Assembly: GCF_003024195.1 (NCBI RefSeq)
Contig: NZ_KZ679042.1
Coordinates: forward strand, 62,001-126,000
Length of the DNA stretch: 64,000 nt
DNA from: Streptomyces dioscori
GTDB taxonomy: Bacteria; Actinomycetota; Actinomycetes; Streptomycetales; Streptomycetaceae
Direction: 5' to 3'
Within the stretch, counting starts at the first letter, position 1. Every line of letters begins with the position of its first letter. The notes under the pieces were generated by a model, which was not told where the DNA came from, did no database searches, and saw nothing but the letters and a program-made list of their open reading frames with translations. Shown in pieces: positions 58,265-64,000 of this stretch. Made by a program: the position numbers and the translations under genes.

Positions 58265-58298
58265 AGTCAATGGACCGGCGGTCGACTATTCTCCGGGG

Positions 58299-58982
58299 AT
58301 GGCGACCTTCCAGCGGGCACGGAGCGACGAGCAGCGTGCGGTACGTCGGCGGAGCATCCTGGAAACCGCGGCCGGCATGCTGGACGAGATGCCGGTGGCA
58401 GCGGTGAGCCTCAACGAACTCAGCCGCCGCGTCGGGCTGGCGAAGTCCGCCATGACGCGCTACTTCGAGTCGCGTGAGGCGGTCCTGCTCGATCTGCTCT
58501 CCGAGGAGGCCACCCGCTACCGGGCCGATGTCACCGAGACGCTCCCCTGGTGGGCCGACCCGTCCGCGCCCGCTCCGGAGCGGGCGCGCCAGGTCGCGGC
58601 ACGGCTGGCCGGCACGTTCGCCGCCCACCCGATGCTGTGCGAACTGCTGAGCGCGCAGCACGCGATCCTTGAGCACAACGTCTCCGTCGACGTCGCGGCC
58701 CGGTACAAGCGGTCCTCGCGCGACGCCATCCACTGGCTGGCCGAGCGGCTCCGCGACCTGCTCCCCGAACTCGACGACGAGCGGGCGCTGCGCGCCGCGC
58801 ACATGGTCATCATCCTCGTCGGCGCCTTCTGGACCCGCAGCCGCCCCGCCCCCGCGCAGCTCGCCGCCTTCCAGGCCGACTCAAGTCTGGCGTTCATGCA
58901 CCCGGCCTTCCCCGAGGCGTTCGAGGCCGCGATCGGCACCTTCCTCACAGGCCTCGTCGCCGAGAACGCCGACGCGGCCTGA
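58299..58982 (+). CDS. TetR-family transcriptional regulator
   Basis: A 227-residue TetR protein. HTH: RRSILETAAGMLDEMPVAAVSLNELSRRVGLAKSAMTRYFESREAVLLDLL (about 20-70), with the typical YF end. The C-terminal ligand-binding domain is helical. The start at 58299 (MATFQRARSDEQ) gives the normal N-terminus; there is almost no leader after the operator, suggesting a leaderless message. It is divergent from the aldehyde dehydrogenase gene and almost surely binds the 58223-58264 palindrome. Confidence 0.92.
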   Translation: MATFQRARSDEQRAVRRRSILETAAGMLDEMPVAAVSLNELSRRVGLAKSAMTRYFESREAVLLDLLSEEATRYRADVTETLPWWADPSAPAPERARQVAARLAGTFAAHPMLCELLSAQHAILEHNVSVDVAARYKRSSRDAIHWLAERLRDLLPELDDERALRAAHMVIILVGAFWTRSRPAPAQLAAFQADSSLAFMHPAFPEAFEAAIGTFLTGLVAENADAA

Positions 58983-59086
58983 CGCGGCACCGCGCGTGCA
59001 GCGGTGGGTACGACGGCGTGTGCGACGGCGTGTGCGGCGGCAGGGGCCATACTGGTAAAGGCATTGATCTTCCACAGAACGGTTCC

Positions 59087-60247
59087 ATGGCTAAGAACAG
59101 CAGCTCAGCGACGACCGTCCCCGGCACCGTGTGGCTGGCACGCGGGCGTCACCTCGGGGCCGATCCCGAGCAGGACGTGCGACGCAATCTCATCGCCCTC
59201 AAGGCGGCCGGGGTCCTCGACGACTTCCTGGACCTCGATCCCGTGGAGGCGTCCCGCTCCACCGTCCTGCACCCGCGTGAGGCGTCCGCAGCGCCCGGCC
59301 CGTCGGCCCGCCGGCTCTTCGAGGCCCGCTGGCGCGTGGCGGACGGCGTCATGGTGCGCGCACAGCTGACCACGTACGAGCATCGGGGCCGCCGTACGGA
59401 CGACGAGGCGGTCAGCTGGGTCCTGGCCGCCGAGGCGGACCTGCCGTGGGACTTCCGATGGCCCTCGCCCGCCACCATGTTCTGGCCCGACAGCGACCGG
59501 GTCGCCTGGGATCACGACGCGGTGCCCGGTGTACGTCTGCGGGCGGCGAACCACCTGCCGACGGACGACAGCGAGCTGCGCCGCCACCTGCGGGACTGCA
59601 CGCGCAACACCTGGTACATCCATGTCGTGGTGCACGAGGCCATGACGCCGGACGCGAGCGGGCAGCGGCCGGTCTCCGCGTTCCTGCCGCCGAGCCTGCG
59701 CCACCGGGTCGTCGAGCACCGGGCCACGCCTGCGCAGTCCGAGACCGCCGACTTCGCGATGAAACGGGAACTGGGTGTACGGATGCCGCGCGGCGGCGCC
59801 GTCGTCCTGCCCGTCCAGCCGCGGAGCCGGGACCACGACGCGGAGCATTTCAGCGTGCACACGGTCTTCCTCGACGGCTCCGAACCCACGGAACTCCTCG
59901 CCCTCATCGAGGAGTTCGCCGGTCTGCCGCGCCCTCTGCCCGACGGCGCCGAGCAGGCCCTGACGCAACTGCGCCAGGGCTGGCACCTGTTGACCCCGGA
60001 AGAGGAACTGGCCCACGCCCGGAGCATGGCCGTCAAGTACGCCGAGGCCCTCGACGCCATGACCAAGTCCTGCGACCTCTACCGCGAGGCGGCCGACGCG
60101 GCACAGGCCGCGCTGGCCGAGTTCACGAACGGCAACGGTACGCCCCGGTCGTCCGCCGCGGAGACCCCCAGGCCGATCAGCTCACCCTTCAACGCCATCA
60201 AGAAGGGACTCGACCGCCTACGGGACCCGAACAGACAGGACGTCTGA
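59087..60247 (+). CDS. Uncharacterised actinobacterial protein
   Basis: A 386-residue soluble protein that I do not recognise. The central part is beta-rich with many aromatic residues (WRVADGVMVRAQLTTYEHRGRR, DLPWDFRWPSPATMFWPDSDRVAWDHDAVPG, NTWYIHVVVHEAM). A second strand-rich block follows (GAVVLPVQPRSRDHDAEHFSVHTVFLDG). The last 100 residues are a long charged helix (LTPEEELAHARSMAVKYAEALDAMTKSCDLYREAADAAQAAL), probably a coiled coil. There are no signal, span or catalytic motif. It stands alone downstream of the TetR gene. The codon use is typical of the genome, so it is a real gene. Confidence 0.75.
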   Translation: MAKNSSSATTVPGTVWLARGRHLGADPEQDVRRNLIALKAAGVLDDFLDLDPVEASRSTVLHPREASAAPGPSARRLFEARWRVADGVMVRAQLTTYEHRGRRTDDEAVSWVLAAEADLPWDFRWPSPATMFWPDSDRVAWDHDAVPGVRLRAANHLPTDDSELRRHLRDCTRNTWYIHVVVHEAMTPDASGQRPVSAFLPPSLRHRVVEHRATPAQSETADFAMKRELGVRMPRGGAVVLPVQPRSRDHDAEHFSVHTVFLDGSEPTELLALIEEFAGLPRPLPDGAEQALTQLRQGWHLLTPEEELAHARSMAVKYAEALDAMTKSCDLYREAADAAQAALAEFTNGNGTPRSSAAETPRPISSPFNAIKKGLDRLRDPNRQDV

Positions 60248-60377
60248 CACATGAGCCGCGTCGTCGTGTCGTGCGGCACACCGGTCATGCCCGTCCGGTC
60301 GGTGGCGGCAGTCCCTGTCCGGCCATCCGCCGGCTCGCCGAGGCGGGGCACTCCTGAAAGACTCCGGAGGCACATCC

Positions 60378-61352
60378 ATGCTTGCGTCCTGGTACGACGA
60401 ACAAGGCCCCGCCGCCGATGTGTTGCGCGTCGGTGAACTGCCCGACCCCCACCCCGGCCCCGGCGAGGTCCGCGTCCGCGTCTCCGGCGTCAACCCGGGT
60501 GACACGAAGAAGCGCCGCGGCTGGCTCGGCTCCTCGATGCCGTACCCGAGGGTCGTCCCGCACAGCGACGCCGCCGGCGTCATCGACGAGGTGGGCGCGG
60601 GAGTCGACGCCCGGCGCGTCGGACAGCGGGTATGGGTCCACGGCGCCCAGTCCTACCGCGCCTTCGGCACCGCCGCCCAGTTCACCGTCGTACCCGGTCC
60701 CCAGGCCGTCCCGCTCCCCGGCCATCTCAGTGACGAACTCGGCGCGAGCCTCGGTATCCCCGGCATCACCGCCCACCGCGCGGTGTTCGCGGACGGCCCG
60801 GTCGACGGCCGCACCGTACTCGTGCACGGGGTGCTCGGCGGCGTCGGCTCCCTCGCCGCCCAGCTCGCCCGCTGGGGCGGCGCCACGGTCATCGGCACCG
60901 TCCGCCGCGGCGGCGATCTGGATCGCGTCGACCCGGGGGTCCTCCCCCACACCGTCGCTCTGGACGCGGCCGATCCCGCGGCCGAGATCCGCTCGTTCGC
61001 GCCCGAAGGCGTGCACCGTGTCGTCGAGGTCTCCCTGTCGGCCAACGCGGATCTCGACAACGCGGTCACCGCACTCGACGCCGTCATCGCCGCCTACGGC
61101 ACCCACGCCGACCGCACCGAACTCCCCTTCTGGCCACTGCTGTTCAACAACGTCACCCTCCGCCTGCTCGGCAGCGACGACTTCCCCGCGGCGGCCAGAC
61201 GGCAGGCCGCCCGTGACCTCACCGCGGCGGCCGCGGCCGGCGCCCTCACCGTCGACATCGGTGACCGTCACCCGCTGGAGGACATCGCCGAGGCCCACGA
61301 CCGGGTCGACGCGGGCGGGCGCGGCCGGGTGCTGGTCACCGTCAGCCCTTGA
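60378..61352 (+). CDS. Zinc-independent MDR (quinone oxidoreductase-like) dehydrogenase
   Basis: A 324-residue medium-chain reductase of the QOR branch. N-terminal catalytic domain: PGEVRVRVSGVNPGDTKKRRGWLG and PHSDAAGVIDEVGAGV, without zinc-binding cysteines. The NADPH-binding fold is VLVHGVLGGVGSLAAQLARWGGATVIGTV, with GVLGGVGS as the nucleotide loop. The C-terminus HPLEDIAEAHDRVDAGGRGRVLV is standard. It reduces quinones or alpha,beta-unsaturated carbonyls. The ATG at 60378 has GGAGG eight bases upstream. Confidence 0.92.
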   Translation: MLASWYDEQGPAADVLRVGELPDPHPGPGEVRVRVSGVNPGDTKKRRGWLGSSMPYPRVVPHSDAAGVIDEVGAGVDARRVGQRVWVHGAQSYRAFGTAAQFTVVPGPQAVPLPGHLSDELGASLGIPGITAHRAVFADGPVDGRTVLVHGVLGGVGSLAAQLARWGGATVIGTVRRGGDLDRVDPGVLPHTVALDAADPAAEIRSFAPEGVHRVVEVSLSANADLDNAVTALDAVIAAYGTHADRTELPFWPLLFNNVTLRLLGSDDFPAAARRQAARDLTAAAAAGALTVDIGDRHPLEDIAEAHDRVDAGGRGRVLVTVSP

Positions 61353-61427
61353 GGCCGTACCCCGTACACCAGTTGCCGCGGGGGAAAACCAGGTGGCCTC
61401 GGGGAAGCTCCTGGATACAGTCGGGCA

Positions 61428-61943
61428 GTGCCTGAACTGACACAACTGCACGCCGACCACGCTGCTGCGGTCCTGGCCTTCGAGCTGGCCAACCGCGCCT
61501 ACTTCGCGGACGCCGTTTCCGACCGCGGTGACGCCTACTTCGACGAGTTTGCCGACCGGCACAGCACCGCGCTGGCCGAGCAGGAGGCCGGCGTCTGCGC
61601 CTTCTATGTGCTCGTCGCCGACGACGGCTCGGTGCTCGGCAGGTTCAACCTGTACGACCTGGAGAACGGCACCGCGCATCTCGGCTACCGCGTCGCGCAG
61701 CACGTGGCCGGCCGTGGCGTGGCGACCGCGACCGTGCGGGAGGTGTGCCGACTGGCGGCGTCCCGGCACGGACTGCGCACCCTGCGGGCGGCCACCTCAC
61801 ATCGGAATGCCGCGTCCCGGGCGGTACTGACCCGTGTCGGGTTCGTGCCCGTCGGCCCGGCCGACCCGGCACACCTCGGCGGCAAGGCCGGCACCTGGTA
61901 CCAGCACGATCTGCAGCCGCAGCGGAGCCCCGCCGACGGGTAG
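61428..61943 (+). CDS. GNAT-family N-acetyltransferase
   Basis: A 171-residue acetyltransferase of the RimJ/RimL type. The acetyl-CoA binding motif reads LGYRVAQHVAGRGVATATVREVC (V/I-x-x-x-x-R/Q-x-x-G-x-G/A). It is preceded by LGRFNLYDL, and followed by LRAATSHRNAASRAVLTRVGFV, the motif B region that distinguishes RimJ-like enzymes. The start is GTG 61428. Target (protein N-terminus or small amine) is unknown. Unlike the remnant at 54171-54941 it is intact. Confidence 0.88.
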   Translation: MPELTQLHADHAAAVLAFELANRAYFADAVSDRGDAYFDEFADRHSTALAEQEAGVCAFYVLVADDGSVLGRFNLYDLENGTAHLGYRVAQHVAGRGVATATVREVCRLAASRHGLRTLRAATSHRNAASRAVLTRVGFVPVGPADPAHLGGKAGTWYQHDLQPQRSPADG

Positions 61944-62077
61944 AAGGATGCGCGGCGGCCGCATGTCGTCATCTGTGGGACAGGGGACGATATCGCCATG
62001 GCGGACGGCACGCCGTCGGACCAAGCTGTTGGTGGCGGTCCAACCGGGTGCGCCGACAGGAAGTGGAGAGCAGCAGC

Positions 62078-62725
62078 ATGTCGATCGATCTTGTTACGGC
62101 CGCGGGTGTGACGGTGCCCGCCACCCAGCTGGTGCGCGAGGCGACGGAACTCGTCCGGGACACCACCGACGAGCTCATCTACCACCACTCGCGCCGGGTG
62201 TACTTCTTCGGCAGCCTCCAGGGCCGCGAGCGTGACCTCAGCTTCGACGCGGAACTGCTCTATATCGGGGCGATGTTCCACGACGTCGGTCTGAACCAGG
62301 AGTTCCATGACAGCGGCCGTCGGTTCGAGGTGGACAGCGCGGCCGAGGCCAGGCGGTTCCTGCAGGCCCACGGCGTCCCCGAGGACAGCGTCCGCCGCGT
62401 CTGGACGTCGATCGCCCTGCACACCACCCCCGGCATCCCCCCGTACATGGAACCGGAGGTCGCGCTGGTCACCGCGGGGGTCGAGTACGACGTCCTGGGC
62501 ATCGGGTACGACAGCATCTCCGCCGAGGAGCGCCGTGCCGTCGTGGCCCTGCACCCGCGCCCCGACTTCAAGCGCCGCATCCTGGACGCCTTCACCGACG
62601 GCATCCGCTCCAAGCCCGAGACGACCTTCGGCAATGTGAAGGCGGACGTGCTGGAGCACTTCGTCCCCGGTTTCGAGCGGGGAGACTTCGTCCGGACGAT
62701 CCAGGACTCCGCGTGGAAGGAGTAG
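62078..62725 (+). CDS. HD-domain metal-dependent phosphohydrolase
   Basis: A 215-residue HD-superfamily protein. The H...HD pattern is seen in IYHHSRRVYFFG and LLYIGAMFHDVGL, with later conserved histidine in WTSIALHTTPG and aspartate in EYDVLGIGYDSI, supporting a metal site. It resembles cyanamide hydratase-like HD proteins in size and pattern (DTTDELIYHHSRRVYFFGSLQG). GGAG precedes the ATG at 62078. Its end overlaps the next gene by 13 bases, so the two are coupled. Confidence 0.85.
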   Translation: MSIDLVTAAGVTVPATQLVREATELVRDTTDELIYHHSRRVYFFGSLQGRERDLSFDAELLYIGAMFHDVGLNQEFHDSGRRFEVDSAAEARRFLQAHGVPEDSVRRVWTSIALHTTPGIPPYMEPEVALVTAGVEYDVLGIGYDSISAEERRAVVALHPRPDFKRRILDAFTDGIRSKPETTFGNVKADVLEHFVPGFERGDFVRTIQDSAWKE

Positions 62726-63693
62726 CCCGCCCTCGGCGCACGGTCGTCGTCGTGGCGTTCGACGGGGTGCAGCTCCTCGATGTCACCGGACCCGTGGAGG
62801 TCTTCACGACGGCCAACCGCTACGGGGGCGACTACGACGTGCGGGTCGTCTCGCCGACCGGCGAATCGGTCACCACCTCGTCGGGTCTGGTCATCGGGGC
62901 CGGCGAGCCGCCTGTCGGACTTTCTCGGCGCCACAGCACCCTGCTGGTCGCGGGACGGCAGGACTGGCGTGCGGCGGTGGCCGACACCGCCCTGGTGACC
63001 TTGGTGGCGCGGATGGCCGGACAGGCGGAGCGTGTGGCGTCGGTGTGTGCGGGAGCCTTCCTCCTCGCCGAGGCCGGGATCCTGGACGGCCGCCGCGCGG
63101 CCACGCACTGGGAGCTCGCGGCGCAGCTGGCCGCCGCCTATCCCCGGGTCCGGGTGGAGGACAACCCGGTCTTCGCGCGGGACGGGCATGTGCTCACGTC
63201 GGCCGGTGTCACCGCGGGCATCGACCTCTCGCTGGCCCTGGTCGAAGAGGACCGGGGTGCCGAGACCGCCCGCGCCGTGGCCAGGCAACTCGTCGTGTTC
63301 ATGGCCCGGCCCGGTGGGCAGGCGCAGTTCAGCGCCCGGCTGACTCCCCGGCAGCCGCGGCATCCGGCGGTACGCCGGGTGATGGACCGCGTCACCGAGG
63401 ATCCGGCGGCCGGCCATACCCTCACCGCGCTGGCCGCCGAGGCCGGGCTGAGCGGCCGCCATCTCGAACGGCTATTTCGCGCCGAGGTCGGTATGACGCC
63501 CGGACGGTACGTGGAGTCCGTCCGGGTCGAGGCCGCCAGGACACTCCTCGAAGCGGGTACCGGGACCGTCGAGGAGGTCGCCCAGCAGGCGGGATTCGGC
63601 TCGTCGGAGTCCTTGCGACGCGTCTTCCAGCGCGTCCTCGGTACCGCTCCGACGCAGTACCGAGCCCGGTTCCACAGCACGGCCGCACCCTGA
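62713..63693 (+). CDS. GlxA-family regulator (DJ-1/PfpI plus AraC HTH)
   Basis: A 326-residue transcription factor. A DJ-1/PfpI-like domain (about 10-190) carries VVVAFDGVQLLDVTGPVEVF and ASVCAGAFLLAEAGILDGRRAATHW, the latter with the nucleophile-position Cys. Two AraC HTH units follow (HTLTALAAEAGLSGRHLERLFRAEVGMTPGRYVESVRVEAARTLL and TVEEVAQQAGFGSSESLRRVFQRVLGTAPTQYR). The start is GTG 62713, 13 bases inside the HD gene. The overlap makes regulation of the HD enzyme's pathway likely. The stop lies within the first 40-bp repeat. Confidence 0.92.
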   Translation: MEGVARPRRTVVVVAFDGVQLLDVTGPVEVFTTANRYGGDYDVRVVSPTGESVTTSSGLVIGAGEPPVGLSRRHSTLLVAGRQDWRAAVADTALVTLVARMAGQAERVASVCAGAFLLAEAGILDGRRAATHWELAAQLAAAYPRVRVEDNPVFARDGHVLTSAGVTAGIDLSLALVEEDRGAETARAVARQLVVFMARPGGQAQFSARLTPRQPRHPAVRRVMDRVTEDPAAGHTLTALAAEAGLSGRHLERLFRAEVGMTPGRYVESVRVEAARTLLEAGTGTVEEVAQQAGFGSSESLRRVFQRVLGTAPTQYRARFHSTAAP

Positions 63694-63800
63694 CAGCCGG
63701 CCCGGACACGGGATCTGCGCGGCCGCGCCCTTGCAGCCGCACCCGATCAAAGGATCTGCTCGGCCGCACCCTGACAGCCGGCCCCGGTCAGGGGCTCTGC
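63680..63800. repeat. 40-bp direct repeat, three copies, spanning two gene ends
   Basis: Units start at 63680, 63720 and 63761 with CGGCCGCRCCCT and end with (A/G)GGATCTGC or GGCTCTGC. The first holds the AraC-type gene's stop (63691-63693); the last holds the stop of the convergent FG-GAP gene (63788-63790). Confidence 0.75.
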
Positions 63801-64000
63801 ACGCCGGGACCGTTGTCGCCGCTGAGGTTCCAGCCGTATTCGGCCTGCGCCGACGGCGTCCCGAGGTCCACGGGGTTGTGCGCGGCCGACTTCGAGGCCG
63901 TCAGGCCGGCTGCCGCACCACGCAGCAGCCATACCGCGCCGCCGTTCCTGACCGTGCCGAGGTCCTCCCCCGGCGCGCCCGCGGTGAGGTCCGCCTTCCC
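63788..64000 (-). CDS. FG-GAP repeat protein, 3' end only
   Basis: The last 70 codons of a gene that continues past the window. Reading on the minus strand: GKADLTAGAPGEDLGTVRNGGAVWLLRGAAAGLTASKSAAHNPVDLG ... GWNLSGDNGPGVQSP-stop. The ADLTAGAPGEDLGTVRNGGAVWLLRG block is the integrin-like FG-GAP repeat found in secreted Streptomyces beta-propeller proteins. Start, signal peptide and number of repeats cannot be seen. Confidence 0.85.
   Translation of the reverse strand, partial: GKADLTAGAPGEDLGTVRNGGAVWLLRGAAAGLTASKSAAHNPVDLGTPSAQAEYGWNLSGDNGPGVQSP

Noticed and set aside
27211..63800. CRISPR-like arrays among the tandem repeats
   Set aside because: The repeat units follow each other directly or nearly so, with no unique spacers, and no cas genes are present.
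1..64000. tRNA, rRNA, integrase or attachment sites marking a genomic island
   Set aside because: None seen on either strand; composition and codon use are similar across the window apart from the decayed fragments.

Overview
The window reads as a chromosomal segment of a Streptomyces or a very close relative. GC is very high, third codon positions are strongly G/C biased, GTG starts and 1-4 base stop/start overlaps are common, TTA codons are rare (I found them in three genes), and secreted enzymes carry twin-arginine signals. I saw no rRNA, tRNA, CRISPR array, complete insertion sequence or phage gene. The content is accessory metabolism plus signalling.

1-14.7 kb looks like an organosulfur scavenging and sulfane-sulfur handling locus. 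It has the remains of a sulfonate-type transporter (a solute-binding protein fragment plus an intact permease), two aldo/keto reductases, two flavin-dependent NtaA/DszA-type monooxygenases, a complete peptide/nickel-type ABC importer, a transposase-derived HTH protein, an OsmC-like protein and two rhodanese-type sulfurtransferases. 14.7-15.6 kb is a divergent HxlR/DoxX pair. 15.7-18.9 kb is a large Tat-exported protein with discoidin-like domains behind a LacI-type palindrome. 18.95-21.4 kb is an RsbQ-RsbP-RsbV-like stress module (hydrolase, PAS-phosphatase, STAS). 21.5-24.7 kb has a PL7 alginate lyase, a GH18 chitinase-like enzyme and a divergent RidA/MarR pair.

25-39 kb is the best-defined functional unit, an alpha-mannan/N-glycan utilisation locus. 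A secreted GH76 endo-mannanase would cut the polymer. A lipoprotein-dependent ABC importer (SBP plus two permeases, no dedicated ATPase) would bring in the oligosaccharides. Cytoplasmic GH38 and GH125 mannosidases would release mannose, a ROK kinase would phosphorylate it, and a ManA-type isomerase would make fructose-6-phosphate. A LacI repressor is in the cluster, and two LacI-like operators lie in the divergent promoter region.

39-46 kb holds an iron-box-controlled siderophore-interacting reductase, a DenD-like dehydrogenase, two small unrelated genes that share a PafBC/RecA-NDp-type DNA-damage promoter with identical geometry, the wreck of a GH1 beta-glucosidase, a GtrA protein, and an ECF sigma factor in a three-gene operon with a TPR-like protein and a 53-residue membrane protein. 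46-53.7 kb holds a TTA-containing secreted hydrolase, a DUF2269 protein, an IMPase homologue lacking metal ligands next to a LysR gene, an NmrA-like protein, an ECF sigma factor with a SnoaL tail, a DedA protein and an FAD monooxygenase. 53.8-64 kb begins with decayed genes (a DUF3626 fragment and a frameshifted chimera of two acetyltransferases). A DD-peptidase-like serine hydrolase, an aldehyde dehydrogenase/TetR pair around a striking palindrome, an orphan protein, an MDR oxidoreductase, a GNAT, an HD-domain protein, a GlxA/AraC regulator and the 3' end of an FG-GAP protein follow.

Several gene borders carry short tandem repeats (14, 15, 21 and 40 bp). Functions are assigned from recognised motifs and context only; no database search was run.
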